Assembly: GCF_033118175.1 (NCBI RefSeq)
Contig: NC_083711.1
Span: forward strand, 49,548,001-49,612,000
Length of the DNA stretch: 64,000 nt
Direction: 5' to 3'
DNA from: Dama dama
Lineage: Eukaryota > Chordata > Mammalia > Artiodactyla > Cervidae
Shown: positions 20,641-33,200 of the stretch, piece by piece
Layout: the number at the start of each line of letters is the position of its first letter
How positions within the stretch are numbered: the stretch's first letter is position 1
Position numbers and translations under genes: made by a program
The notes under the pieces: model-generated
Databases searched by the model: none
What the model saw: the letters and a program-made list of their open reading frames with translations, nothing else
Told to the model about the DNA's origin: nothing

Positions 20641-21414
20641 TTCCACGTGATGCTGAGGTTGCCAGTTCCACACTCTGAGTTGCAAAATTATAAGACTCCT
20701 TAAATTATAGGTAATAGAAAAATTATAGAGTTTGTCTGTAAAATCCACCTATGTCATTTTACCATGTATAAAAATAAATTATTTCCTGGTTATGTTAAAC
20801 AATGGTAATGCTACCTACTCTGTGCATGATACCCAATATCTGAATTAAACTTCCTCAAAATCCTGTTAATCAATTAGATGTTATATCATCTATACAATGG
20901 CAACTTCTAGATACTCGAAGACATTGAAAATGAATTTCTCACTTTTTGCTTAGACGTTTAGTAGCACCGGTGAGCCTGTTGCACTCCCAGCCCTCTGACT
21001 ATTTCAGTCAAATTTGCTGGTTATCATGGCACCCATTTTTTAGAGTGGCTAATACTGCAATTATGCCTCTTCAAAGAGGATGATGTTGTATACAAGAGGG
21101 CAAAATAGATTTTTGTGGGGAATATTTCAGGTAGCACAATGGTTTGTGACCACTGTACATAAACCGACTGAGAGTATACTTGTGGTTTTAAACTTTCATC
21201 AGGAGATAATTAGGGCAAAAATATCTGTAGAGTTCCGTAGTGGGTATGATGAAGAAAGAAAGGTTGCGACACATAGCTGCTAATGGTCTTACACATATTT
21301 ATTCAGTTGAGGTAAAAAAAGCTTTCCCCTGACCTGTTGTCTCTTTGTGTCTGCACCAGTGCCATGGAGTGTTAAAGCACCAGCTTCCAGAAAAGAGAGG
21401 ATTCCTTTTTTTTT
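20641..21414. other. Intergenic, nothing recognised
   Basis: AT-rich, no gene or confident repeat. Confidence 0.35.
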
Positions 21415-22050
21415 TTCCCATATTTATTTATTTTAAGAGCCTTTTCTTTTATTATATCATGAAATGTTTTTAATATTTTAAGAAATCGTGATAAAATATA
21501 CATAACATGAAGTTTATAATCTTAACCATTTTTAAGAGTACAATTCAATGGCATTAAGTACCCTTACACTGTTATACAATCATCTCTGCTATTCATCCTT
21601 AGAAATTTTTCATCTTCTCAAACGGAAACTTCACATCCGTCAAACCATGGCTCCCCGTTTGCCATCCCTCCCGCAGCCCCTGGCAACCTCCATTCTACTT
21701 TCTGTCTCTATGAAATTAACAACCTTAGATACTTAATATAAGTGGAATCATACAATATTTGTCCTTTTGTGACTTGCTAATTTCATTTCCTGATATCCTT
21801 ACGGTTCATCCAAATTGCAGCCAGAAATTCCTTTTAGGCTGAATGATGTTCACTTTTATGTACACACGCTATTTTGTGTATCCATTCTTCCCTGATGGAT
21901 CCTTGGGTTATTTCCACGTTTTGGTTACTCTGAATAACGCTGCAGTGAACATAGGCATATAAATAATCTGTTTTTAGTCTCTGCTTTCAACTCTTTTGGG
22001 TGCATACCCAGAAGTGAAATTATTGGATCATATGCTAATTCTGTTTAATA
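21415..22050 (-). mobile_element. Old L1 (L1M-like) fragment, antisense
   Basis: Classic antisense L1M landmarks: ATACATAACATGAAGTTTA, GTACAATTCAATGGCATTAAG, CCTGGCAACCTCCATTCTAC, ATAAGTGGAATCATACAATA and GTTACTCTGAATAACGCTGC. Confidence 0.85.
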
Positions 22051-23379
22051 TGACCATTTTCTATAGCAACAGTACCAGGATAACTTTTAACTCATGTTGT
22101 GCAGTGTTTGGCCAAGTGCAGTGAATATGACAGAAAGGGATATGAAGTTCAGAGTAAATAATCTTCAGAATAATTCAGCACCATGACTATTACATCAGCC
22201 TCTCCAACACACTCGCCCTTACATGTTCACATATTACAGTGTGTGTGCTTACAAACAAGTGCACGGCTGGGTATTTAACACACATGGATCAGATCTTTTT
22301 GCAAATGTGGACCACTTGAGTGGAATCCTACATTTAAAAGAAACCTCGGAAGGCTTGTGGGAGATTTAAAAGGATCAGAGCTACAAAGGCAGTCTACAGA
22401 TGTGAATGGAGACTAACCCAACCGAGGGTAGGAATTACAGGAGTTTGGATTTTCATTCTCCTTTCCTTTCTTCCATCTCCTTCTCTCACCTCTGCAGCAT
22501 ATGTGTGCAGTCACTCTATGAATTTTGGTTTAACAAATAAACCAGAATGGAAAGAAAAATGAAAGAATTATTTGTTTTCTAACCTTTGAAAAACTATTTT
22601 GAAGGCTGTAAGAACTTGCTATCTTATATCTCTGTCCAGGGTAAAGGAGGTGGGTTTAATTAGGGGTGGAAGACAAGGGTTGGAGATATGGAAAATGAGC
22701 CCTAGGCAAGGCTGCTGAATTTACCTTTGGCATCTCCAGTGTCAGGACAGAGGAATAGAACTATCTGAAGGATGGCACATGCTGATGTACCTAATGTCAG
22801 AATCTAGGGATGGCCCCAGATCGCAGCCAAAATGTTTGTAGCAGAAGGAGGTAGAAGGTGTGATGACAATAGTTGCTAAAGAACATGCTCTCTTCATCCC
22901 GATCCTCACTTATGTGTTTGTCAATTATCTGGGTTTCATGTCATTCATCTTGTGGGAGAGCGTTCTTAAAATGAAGATAGCCTTTTTAAGAAAGGTGACT
23001 GTTTATATCTTAGTGTAAATTAATTTTGAAATCCCTTCTTGAAATTTTACTGGAGGAGGAGGGCACCGAGACTGCCCTGATCAGGTTGCAGACATGGGGT
23101 GAGATGCAGCGGCAGGAGAACAATAACTCCCACGTTCTCAGGTGCCATCCTGTCCTCTAGGCTAGGGCTCCAAGTGTGACTCCATGAGTCTCCTCCTCCG
23201 TGCTCTCTTCAAGTTGTGCTGCTGGCACAAACAGGCCACCAGCCTATCATTGATTGAATGATAACCAATCAACGGAGCTTTGGAGCTTTGAAGATGGAGC
23301 TTTGAAAAATGGGTATCAACTGCAACTATCACAACTGAATGTATGCCATGTGCCAAGAGTTGTGCTAGACATGTCATAT
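22051..23379. other. Intergenic, nothing recognised
   Basis: No gene. GCTTTGGAGCTTTGAAGATG near 23277 is a small local tandem (GGAGCTTTGAA units). Confidence 0.35.
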
Positions 23380-23520
23380 ATACTACCTCATTTAACCTAC
23401 ATGCTGACTGAATTCAGTGATGTACCCATTTTATGGATGAGAAAACAGAGTCGTAGAGAAGTTCATTAAAGCTTCATGGCTATTAGGTAAATGAAGCTGG
23501 GATTTGAACCCAGGTTTGTT
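23380..23520 (+). repeat. MIR-class repeat
   Basis: CTACCTCATTTAACCTACAT, TTTTATGGATGAGAAAACAG and GGATTTGAACCCAGG are MIR-type core and tail blocks. Confidence 0.7.
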
Positions 23521-23659
23521 TGCGTTATGCTTTCAAGCAAGGGGTGAAGAATATCACAGGCAAGAGTTCTAGCTTGGATAAAAGTCTGGGATGAATTAGT
23601 GTGCTGTTTTCCAGCATCATTTTTAAGGACTGCATGTTGAGTAGTGGATAGATGTATGA

Positions 23660-24055
23660 ACAGACAGTGCGTTAGTCTGCTCGGGCTGCCGTAACAATAC
23701 TACATCCTGGGCAGCTTAAATAACAGAAATTTATTTGCTCACAGTTCTGGAGGCTAGAAGTCCAAGACCAACGTGCCATCAGGTTTCTCCTGAAGCCTCT
23801 CTCCTTGGCTGGCAGAGGGCTGCCTTCTCATGTGTGCATATGTGGCCTTTCCTCTGCACACACGTCCCTGGCGTCTCTTTCTCTTTTAACAAGGACTTCA
23901 GTCAAATTGGATTAAGGCACATCCTAATGGCTTCATTTTAACTTAATTATCCCTTTCAGGGCCCTTATCTCCAAATACAATCACTGTAAGGTCCTGGGGT
24001 GGGGGCTTCAGCATAAGAATTTGGGGAGTACATAATTCAGCCCATAACAGATCTG
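23660..24055 (-). mobile_element. MaLR (MLT1/MST-like) LTR, antisense
   Basis: GTTAGTCTGCTCGGGCTGCC, AACAGAAATTTATTTGCTCA, GTTCTGGAGGCTAGAAGTCC and CCTAATGGCTTCATTTTAAC to ATTCAGCCCATAACAG. This is the well-known MaLR LTR read in reverse. Confidence 0.85.
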
Positions 24056-24664
24056 CTGCAGCTGGATTTTTGATGAAAACCAGGCCTAGGGATTTGGTTT
24101 TGATGTGGGAGGTCATGGGGTCCAATTGTGGTTGAGCAGGGCTTTCCCAGACAAATTTTCAGCTGCTCTTCAATGTGATACTTGTGAGAATTAGGACTAT
24201 AGGATATGTGGGGAACATTTGGAGAATGAACTATTGGTACTTTTTTTTTTTTTTTTAACAGTGGAATGAAGGAGCAGAAAGAGTCAAAACATTAAGTCCT
24301 CTAGATGTTTCCAGAAAACTGATGAGAGTCTTGGTGAGGGCTAAAGGAGTCCAGGGGGCGTTAGGTTGGTTTTAGTTTTGTTGATTTTACTCTTGTCATC
24401 ATGGACTTAGAACTCAGAGAAGTTGGAGCTGGAGTTAGGAATCTGGAGTTTTTAATACAAGTCAGTGTTGACCTGTGGAGTGGGGAAGCTTGCTCAGAGT
24501 TCAGGACAGGAGACAAGAACTCTCAGATTGCAAACTGCTTTGCTGTCACATAGATTTGGAGGATAATACAGAAGTTTTCCAGGACCTCTTTGCCTAAAAT
24601 AGCATCTCTGGCTCTCTCCCTTTGCCTTGCTATGTTTTTCCTCATAGCACATTATCACAGCCTG
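24056..24664. other. Intergenic, nothing recognised
   Basis: Contains a T-run near 24241-24256. No gene. Confidence 0.35.
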
Positions 24665-24800
24665 GCTTATTTTTCAATTTTTTCTTTTTTGGTTGTGCCA
24701 CATGGCTTGTGGGACCTTAGTTCCCTGACCAGTATAGAACCCTGGCCCCCAGCAATGGGAGTTTGGAGTCCTAACCACTGGACAGCCAGGGAATTCCCCT
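24665..24800 (-). mobile_element. tRNA-derived SINE, antisense
   Basis: TTTTTTGGTTGTGCCACATG, TTCCCTGACCAGTATAGAAC and CTAACCACTGGACAGCCAGG are tail, B box and head in reverse. Confidence 0.8.
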
Positions 24801-24829
24801 TTACATTTATATAGCTGTTTTATTATTGT

Positions 24830-24955
24830 CTGTCTTTTCCAGTAGAATGTAAGCTCCATGTGAGCATAAGCTATTTTTGTCCAGGACTGAATTCTCAGTA
24901 CCTGGAAGAGGGTTTAGAACATGGTAGGTGCCCAATAAATATTTGCTGAAAGAAG
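24830..24955 (+). repeat. L2 3' end
   Basis: AGAATGTAAGCTCCATGTGAG, a CTCAGTACCTGG block, and AGGTGCCCAATAAATATTTG. Confidence 0.7.
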
Positions 24956-26777
24956 CTATAACTAAGTTAAATTTCATGTCTAATAGAATTTAGATTGATG
25001 ACAGATTGCTAAATATTGTCTTTTTTATCTTTTCTTAAAATATTTTTCCTTAACAAGTATCTTTAGATAAATGTACACACTGGCACATATATTTGAGAAT
25101 CTTGAAATATATAGTTTAAAATTTTAGTTTTCTTTGTGTTTATCCTTAAATTCTACTCTCCCCAGATCATGATCACGTAGTCCCTTCTCTGCAGTGGCAT
25201 CCCTTTATGAGAAAGTAGGTGTGACTTTTTTAAAAAATCCAAGTGTTTCAGCAGTCTGGTTCCTCTTATCAGATTATCTGCTTGCATCTACTCTCTCTGC
25301 TGTAATTTTCATAGAAGGTTCCTGTGGAGTCTTTGGCTTCTGTCATCATCTCTTTTCCTTTTACTCATCACACCTGTATTTACAGATTCATCTCTCGGTG
25401 GACCTATGTAGGTGCCAACAGTCTGTTCAGACTTCAGTCTATTGCCTTTCTCTACAATTTTCTCCAGAAGGACTGCTGTTCACGGTACTGTGTCTCATAA
25501 AATATAGGTCGGCACGGCATTTAAACCAAGTCCAGCCTACTTCTCTTTTTTAAGAAATCATAAGTCAAAGGTAGCTGAATCTGCCTGTATTTTATACAGA
25601 TGAAGTCTTATTAAATCTAGTTCCTCTTTTTTAGGTAGTCTGAGTGGTATAAATGGCACTAGAATTATTGGGTAAAGTAATTTAGAGTGATAGTTCTCCA
25701 ACAAATCAGGAATTCTTCCCTAATGGTCTATCAAAATCACTGGGGAGGTGTTTTCAAGGGCCATGCAACCCCATTTTGAAGACTAGTTTTCAGAGAACAC
25801 GTTACTAGTGGGAGTATATCCTACCTCTCAGGTGTGCTGGGGAAGGAAGGGGTTGAGAATCAAAGATTCTGAGGGTGAAAACATTCAATAATAGTAGTTA
25901 ATCTTATCAGTATGTAAAAGTATTACTATATTGGGTCTATGATTATTTTTTGTTTTCAAGGGTAATGATGTCTTTCCCTGACACAATCTAGGTTAAAGTC
26001 TCCTTCTCAGTTCTTAAACATTTTTATAATTAATCTTTCTATCTGGTACATACTATTGTCCTTATTATAGAAATTCAAAATAAATCCCTATAAATGTATG
26101 TGAAAAAACCAAGCCCCCAAATCTTTTCCCTCCCCAGAGCCCCCAAACTTTAAGTTTTAAATTCTGAATCAAGAGTTCTAGAAGTAAAATTCTTCTTGAT
26201 AAAATTCTTCCTCATAGAAGACCCTAATCTAATTTGACAGATATGTCTCACCTATGTTTAAAAGGGAAGAGAAGATTATGGCCATGAAAATTTTAAAAAA
26301 GATAAGTCAACATATAAATCCATCCTGTCAACATGTTTATTAAACAGCTGTGTACTAAGCACTTAGAAGTATGGTATCCTATTTCTCTATTAACAAGGCA
26401 TTATTAAGCTCAAATTAACTCACCTTTCAAATTTAACGTTTTCTTCTAGGAAAAGAGAAGGTTCAAATCATTACCTAAAAGAAAGTGGAATAATGTTTGG
26501 GAGTCTCTTAGCTTCACATCTTTGCAGATGCACATGGGCCAATACCTTACACAAAGGAAGAGTGAAGGGTTTTTCTCTCAAAAGTCTTTTTTGCTTAATG
26601 ACTTCAGATTCCAAAATTCAACAATGAAATGTTCAGTTCTTTGGGCTGCATTGTCTTCAGATCTTTTTTTTCTCTTTAAAAAGTAATTATTCCCATGAAA
26701 AGAAACAAAGTTATTTATTTATATTACAATGTGAATGAGTTTATCAGGATATTTTTAAATTTTTACTTTATATTGAA
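24956..26777. other. Intergenic, nothing recognised
   Basis: AT-rich. A 119-codon open frame (25194-25553) has no domain I recognise and no splice signals in the right places; treated as chance. Confidence 0.35.
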
Positions 26778-26985
26778 GTATCACTGGTGGCTCAGATGGT
26801 AAGAATTGGCTTGCAATGCGGGAGACCTGGGTTCAATCCCTGGGTTGGGAAGATCCCCTGGAGAAGGGAACGGCTACCCACTCCACTATTATTGCCTGGA
26901 GAATTCCATGGACAGAGGAGCTTGGCAGGCCACAGTCCGTGGGGCTGCAAAGAGTCAGACACGACTGAGCGCATCTCACTTCACT
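26778..26985 (+). mobile_element. Bov-tA SINE, sense, inside an L1 fragment
   Basis: Full tRNA-like head (ACTGGTGGCTCAGATGGTAA, GGGTTCAATCCCTGG) followed by the Bov-A body to GTCAGACACGACTGAGCGCA. L1-like antisense sequence continues on the right (GTGTTAGTTTCAGGTGTATG, 26986-27060). Confidence 0.9.
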
Positions 26986-27064
26986 CCATCATTGATGAAC
27001 AACGTTGTGTTAGTTTCAGGTGTATGGCAAAGTGATTCAGTTATCAGCATTTTCTTTAAAAAAT

Positions 27065-27391
27065 TTTTTTATTTTAGTTTTGGCTATCATGAGTCCATAT
27101 TGCCTCCTGGGCTTTCCTCTGGTTGCAGAAAGTGGAGGGCACTCTGAGCTGCAGGGTGGGCGTCCCACTGTGCTGGCCTCCCCTGTCTGCAGCGTGGGGT
27201 CCAGGGCATGCGAGCCTCTGTCTTGCAGCGTGCGGGCTCGGCAGCTGCAGGCTCCAGGGCGCGGGCTCAGTAGGAGCTGCACAAGGGCTCAGACACTCCT
27301 GGGCGTGTGGGGTCCTCCCGGACCAGGGATTGAAACCACGTGTCCTGCATTGGCAGGTGGATTCTCTTCTACTGAGCCACCAGGGAAGTCC
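27065..27391 (-). mobile_element. CHR-type SINE, antisense
   Basis: TTTGGCTATCATGAGTCC diverged tail, GCGCGGGCTCAGTAGGAG body, then CGGACCAGGGATTGAAACC and TACTGAGCCACCAGGGAAGT. Confidence 0.85.
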
Positions 27392-29811
27392 AGTGTTTTG
27401 TTCTTAAAAGCTGAGCTAACTTCCCAGAACATGAAAGTTTTTTTTTTTTTTTTTTAATAGTAGGAGGATATATAGGGGAGGATAATTCTGGACTATGTGT
27501 TACTGTCTGGAGTCTATAGATTTGTGCAGGAAAAGAGTAGCAAGAAGGAAAATGGAGAGAAAAAGGGGAGTTTGGCGAAGACTTCTTTCTTCATCGTTCT
27601 GTTTCAGGCAGCTCAGATTTTAGTAACTTTCAAGCAGGCAAGAATGGACAATAGTCCTACATCCACTATGTAGGATGGTGGTTTCTTTCATATATGTGGA
27701 AATGAAATATCTGAGTTGTTGAAAAGGCAGAGAAAGCAGAAGCAACCACAGAATTGGTAATTCTCTGTCCTTTTAGACAGAGCATACCTTATATTTCTAT
27801 TTTGGGTAAAGTTCTATTTTGTGTGTCTATTTTGGATAAAGTTCATTATTATAAATAGAAACCAGGAAACACCCTCATGAACTAAGAACAATTTATGGGT
27901 GAATTTCAGGAGAGTGCCCTTGCATTATGTGAGTCTGGATCATTACTTATTAGATACTATAGTATATCGGCTGAGCCCTTCAGGCCAACACTGAGCATTA
28001 CTCCATCGTACACAGCAGATAATTTAGCACGAATCATACACACATTTATAGCATGTGAATATCTCCTCAAAGTCAGTGGAAAAACATTTCATTTCTCTGG
28101 AAATGAAGTGTTCAAGGGGAAGACAAATTTGTTTCATCTTCCAGTTTACATACTGGAATTTCACCCTGTTGCTGGCCTGGAAGGCATTTCAGGGCATTGT
28201 AGCACTGCTGTGATTTAACCTCTGTCACCGGTGTCTAAATTGGCAGAGATGTTTAGCTGTGTGACCTGGCTTTGCAGAGAAGCCTCTTCTGCCCATCTCT
28301 CAGAGACCAGGCCTCGGGTACTCACGGGAAAGCAGTAGAATTACTTTACATCATGGACATCGCAAGTGCTCAGAAAATATTTGTGAGACAAAGTGGAACA
28401 TGGCACCTTCTATATATACTTTATGTAAGAGAAAGTCCCAGGGAGATGTCTCCAGGGACACTCCAGCATTAATTTTTCCTGGACACAATCAGTGCATAAT
28501 ATGCAAAGTTGTGCATACTGCACATACGGTACTTAAAGGTGTTCCAAATTCATTCCGTCAGCATTGAGGAGTGTTCCAAGATGTGCAAATGTTTCACTAA
28601 TTCATCCTCATGATGATTAGGTTACTAGACAGGTAGGTTTGCCTGCTTTGAGAAGTTTCCTCAAAGGAAATATAAAGGTGTACTATGCTTTGCTATCAGA
28701 TGTTAATAATTTGCTGCAAACAGGACCCAGGAAATTATCTTCAGAGCCAATTTTTTCGTCTTCCCAGGCCAAAAGACACAAAATAGTGTTACGTCATTTG
28801 TAAGGAAGTAGCTTGTGGCTCTCCATAACTCTAGCTCTCTGGGCCATAGCCTGGTAAGTCAGATGCCATATGGGTGATCTATTGGGAAGTATTATGAGTC
28901 TCAGTAGAACTGAGAATATGCATCTCAGTAATAGTATCTTGAGTATATGATACTACCAGATAGAATGTTCATGTTTCTGGATATAAGCTCCATCAAGACA
29001 GGACTTTTTGTTTGAAGCACCTAGTGCCTAGAAAAGTGCCTTCCATTTAGAAGGCAGTATCATATTGAAGAATAAATGAAAATTTAAAATATATGGTCTA
29101 ATTTATTCCTCTGCATCAAAAAATCTATTGAATACCCAGAAATTTAGATGTTTCTTGAGATGTTCAAAAGTGTTTTACATTGATACAGAGATAATACATT
29201 GCTATTTTCAGAGAAATCATAAAAAATCACCATATTAGATAATATGATATCTGTTTTGAAAACTCCTGAAAACATTTTATATTCTTTACAAAGTTGATAT
29301 GAACCAAAGAATCCTGGGCTCAGACAGCTGAGTTTTTTTCATTTGGAAGATACATGAAATAGTTTTATAGTAACCCAGATGCTGAGAATGAAGGGGCCAA
29401 AGCATCTATTTTGATGTCTGTGATGGTCCACAAAAGTAATTTTGGAAGCACTTACATTTGTTTCTACTGATCAATTAATGTACTATGTAACAGGTTATTG
29501 GCTGCTTACAAGGGATACATGTCCTGGGAATTTATAGTGGAACAGAAGGGACAGACTCACCCAAATGGATGATTTCAGCACAGCTTAAGAGCTGTGATGG
29601 AGCTCTGTGCGGGAATGCAGAATAGGAGTCTTTATGCCAGTCTGGGAGTGAGAGTGAGGGTGGGAAGGAGGGAAAGTCAAGGAAGGTTCCAGGGGTGTTG
29701 GATATTGATCTGAGTGTTGGCAAAGATGAGTATGAGTTGGCCAGGTGAGGAAGAGTAGAGAATTTTGTGCAGAAGGAGCAGCGGAAGCAACGTCCCAGAT
29801 CTGTGAGTGAC
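27392..29811. other. Intergenic, mostly single-copy-looking
   Basis: T-run at about 27437-27457 and an MIR/L2-like scrap near 28995-29060 (AGCACCTAGTGCCTAGAAAA). No gene; open frames are short and domain-free. Confidence 0.4.
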
Positions 29812-29827
29812 TATATTCAGTTTGGGG

Positions 29828-30177
29828 CTTCCCAGGTTGGCTCAGTGGTCAAGAATCTGCCTGCCAATGCAAGAGCGTTAGACGCTCAGTTGTGTCTGAC
29901 TCTTTGTGACTCCATGGACTGTAGCCCACCAAGCTCCTCTGTCCCTGGGGTTCTCCAGGCAAGAATACTGGAGTGGCCAGTGCAGGAGACACAGGTTCAA
30001 TCCCTGGGTTGAGAAGATCCCCTGGGGTAGGAAATGGCCACCCACACCAGTATTCTTGCCTTGGAAATCCCATGAGGAAATCCCAGACAGAGGAGCTTGG
30101 TGGGTTACAGTCCATGGGGTCACAAAAGAGTTGGACACAACTTTGCAACTAAACAACAACAACAACAACAACAACAA
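29828..30177 (+). mobile_element. Bov-tA SINE with nested antisense Bov-A in its head
   Basis: Flanked by perfect 15-bp direct repeats ATATTCAGTTTGGGG (29813-29827 and 30178-30192). The tRNA-like head is cut after CTGCCAATGCAAGA by an antisense Bov-A unit (29875-29976) with an 11-bp imperfect target duplication (CCAATGCAAGA / CCAGTGCAGGA). The outer element then continues GTTCAATCCCTGGGTTGAG to the 3' end. Confidence 0.92.
30152..30177. repeat. (CAA)n microsatellite tail
   Basis: Eight or so AAC units form the 3' tail of the Bov-tA element. Confidence 0.9.
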
Positions 30178-30192
30178 ATATTCAGTTTGGGG

Positions 30193-30639
30193 ATGCTGCA
30201 AGTAAGGAGGAAGACGAGACTTGTAAGCAAGGCAGGGCTTGGACAGCTGCCATCCTAAGAAGACTCAACTCAATGCCAAAGATGACTGGGAGCTATTTGA
30301 AGCATCCTTAAGTGGAATAAAGACCTTTTTAGATTTGGGTGTTATATTGCATGCTGATGGCAGTCTGGAGGATGGATTTTAGGTGGACAAGGCTAGATGG
30401 GTAATCATTTGGCTCAGGTGAGAGACAAAGTCCTGTCTTGGACAGTTTAAATAGAGATGAAGAAGAGAGGAATGTTCGAGAGTCAGGGGTTCAACAATTA
30501 TTTGTTCAATATGGAACTATTAGTTTGAATGATATATTGCCTACATCCTACTAATAAAACAAAAAATCTTTACTTACTAATTTATGTTAAAAACTGTAAT
30601 TTCTATACTAGAAAAAATAGTATTTTTAAAAATTGTTGA
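30193..30639. other. Intergenic, nothing recognised
   Basis: No gene or confident repeat. Confidence 0.35.
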
Positions 30640-30906
30640 TTGATTGATTGATTTGACTTTTGGTTGTACTGTCTTCCCTGCAGTACACGGGCTTCTCATT
30701 AGGGGGGCCTCTCGTTGTGGAGCATGGGCTCCAGGGTGCATGGGCTCAGTATTTGTAGCTTGTGGGCTCTAGAGCACCAGCTCAATAGTGGTGGCACAGG
30801 GGCTTCGTGCCCCATGGCATGTGGGATCTTCCTGGACCAGGGATCGAACCCATGTCTCCTGCATTGGCAGGTGGATTCTTAGCTAATGGGCCACCAGGGA
30901 ATTCCC
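30640..30906 (-). mobile_element. CHR-type SINE, antisense
   Basis: GATTGATTGATTGATTTGAC tail, GCTTGTGGGCTCTAGAGCA body, CCTGGACCAGGGATCGAACC, and GCCACCAGGGAATTCCC at the right end. Confidence 0.88.
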
Positions 30907-31618
30907 AGAAGAGTAGTATTGTTTTCCATTTTTGTAAATCTCTTAAATCTGACTTTACAGAAGACAGAGTCTCATAGCTTTCTGCAGTTATAGAAAGGAA
31001 ATTTGTCTTCATACAGCTATGTAGTTGGAAAAGGAAGAAGTGTTTTAATAGTCATTTCAGGTAATTGTAGATATTCTTTTTTAATATTATACCAAAATAA
31101 GTGGTAACTCCTTAAAGGATAAATGCAATGTGGAATCTGAAACCATATCATGAACTATATTTTGTACTCTGATACAATTAATATCCATTGGTCTTTCTTT
31201 CACCTTGAATGGATCTTCTACCCATGTGTGATTTTCTAAGTTTTGTAATGACAACTTCCATTGTTCATTAGGAAAATATTAGTGAATTGAGTTATACAAA
31301 TTTTGTAATGTTGCCACCTTTCATTATGTAATACATAAAAAATTGTATTTGTTAATAACATATCATTATTGACCTCATCAAAAATGTCTTCAAATATTGG
31401 GAAGTTCTCATGCTCAGCTTGTTAGAAGTTTCCCAAGTTCTAATTTTCTTTTGCAGGCTTGAATTTTATCACTGGGAAAAAATACTGTTAGTTGTTTCTT
31501 GACAGTCTTGCTTTGTTCATAAAGAAAACATCTGACAAATACCCAAATCTGAATAACCTGTTTGTCAGTCAAGTAAAATTGGTGTTCCATGTGAAACAGT
31601 GACCAATTACTCAACTCA
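30907..31618. other. Intergenic, nothing recognised
   Basis: AT-rich; no gene or confident repeat. Confidence 0.35.
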
Positions 31619-31627
31619 AGCAGTATT

Positions 31628-31680
31628 TGATTAGAACGAATGGCAACGTCATATCATTTCATTCAAACTAACAGACCAAA
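31628..31680. repeat. Diverged direct repeat, copy 1 (pair with 33963-34015)
   Basis: GTATTTGATTAGAACGAATG with TGGCAACGTCATAT following; about 70% similar by eye to the second copy 2.3 kb to the right. The pair brackets the hAT-like remnant. Confidence 0.45.
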
Positions 31681-32659
31681 TGCCTTTTAGACAACTGTCA
31701 TAAAATATTAAGGGATACATGTATTTCAAGGGTCAAGTTTCTTTTTTTTCCCATGATCTTTTTTTATTTAACATACATAGTACATGATGTAAACAACTAG
31801 CATAAAATTCATAAAAATCCAATTACCCTATGCATGATCAGTTTACTTCTGATACATTCTTTCATTTACTCCTTAGTATCATTTTTCTATTTTAACACTA
31901 CACTGTTTCTGCTAAGCACTTAAGAGGCTTATCTTTTTATTTAGGAACACTGCCCCAGTCTTTTTTTTTCTTTCCTAATGTCATAGCAATAGCTATTTTT
32001 ATCACTGTCTTGCCCATCCTAACCTTCCTCACACTAAAGCAAAAATATTTTTAAATGCTAAAAATGCATAAAATACTGAGCTCTAATACTGTCTGTCATG
32101 TATATCGAACCTACTACTCTCCTGTGTTGCCATAAAAGATACTTATAACCTACTGCACCAGCTGCTACAGATGTGACCAAGGCCAAGTGTGCAGTGTAGC
32201 CCAGGGCATCTGTTCTAAACTGACAGGCCTAAAACATAATCATAGCTTGCTGGTGGAGCTACATGAATAACTACTGCTATGAAAGGAGTCTTCTGAAAAC
32301 AAAAACAAACTAATTTGACTACTTTTTATCTTTTCCCAGCATATAAAACAGTTATAACACTATTTTAAAGTTTTTCCTATGTGAAATTTCAAATAATTAC
32401 ATGTAAACTTACTGGGAAGGGAATAATTTAAAGGCGGGAAAAATAGAGGATAAGTTTAAAAGTAAAATTTGAAAAACTAGTAACTGCTGGATGTACAAAA
32501 CACATTTATGGGCGAAACAGTGATAAATAAAGCAGAGCACACACTTCCCCTCTTCCCGCCCAAGTTTTAATAAAGTTAGTATTTATTACTGTTTCATCTA
32601 TGACTCCTTAAGTGAAACTGGCTTCTCCCCCCTCCCTTTTTTTTTTTTTCTTTTTCTCT
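31681..32659. other. Intergenic, possible further transposon remnant
   Basis: AT-rich sequence between the direct repeat and the hAT-like block. I recognise nothing definite. Confidence 0.3.
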
Positions 32660-33200
32660 GCAAATGGGTAGCGGTGAAGAATACAGTGATGACTAGCTCA
32701 TTTTGTTGTAAGGCACCATTAATTTTACCCACCATTGCTTTTGTACCATCAGTCCCAATGTCAACACAAATGTTCCAGGATAAATGATGAAATTAAAACA
32801 ATTATCGTATACTTCAAATGACTTAGCACCTCATGTTTGTTGTCATCATGTGTTCATATGAAAGATCTTTGATGATTAACTGGTGCTGATTCCCGATGAA
32901 TATATTCGAGATAGCAAGTCCAGACAGTTGGCAGATCTGTCCATTTCTGAGACAAAAAATGCAATTCTGCAGAAAAGGATCAGTCTGCAGCCAGATCTTT
33001 AATTTGATGTCACTATAACATTGGCAAGTGGCCGAGCCATGGTTTCTTTTGCTGACTTCTCATCTAGAAGGTACCCAGCAAGCTAAACTCCACCAGGCTT
33101 TATTGTTCTCTCGCTTCTTCAGCTGGTGCAGTTACAGTAACTTACTCTGCAAGATACTTCACTGGCTTTTTCCCTCCAGGTTTGAAGAGGTGCACCGAAT
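32660..33200 (-). pseudogene. hAT-family (Charlie-like) transposase remnant
   Basis: On the minus strand, separated frames spell parts of a hAT transposase core in order. First comes a YLLDEKSAKETMARPLANV stretch, then WTDLPTVWTCYLEYIHRE, then KSFEVYDNCFNFIIYPG, then CVDIGTDGTKAMVGKINGAL. The last is the conserved (C)xxxxTDGxxAMxGK block of this superfamily. Several stops and at least two frameshifts break it. No terminal inverted repeats or 8-bp duplication were identified. Confidence 0.6.

Noticed and set aside
25194..25553. 119-codon open frame in intergenic sequence
   Set aside because: No domain, no splice signals, no upstream promoter.
26806..27147. Frames with LGRSPGEGNGYPLHYYCL-type text
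   Set aside because: This peptide text is the standard translation of Bov-tA SINEs and recurs in several places here.
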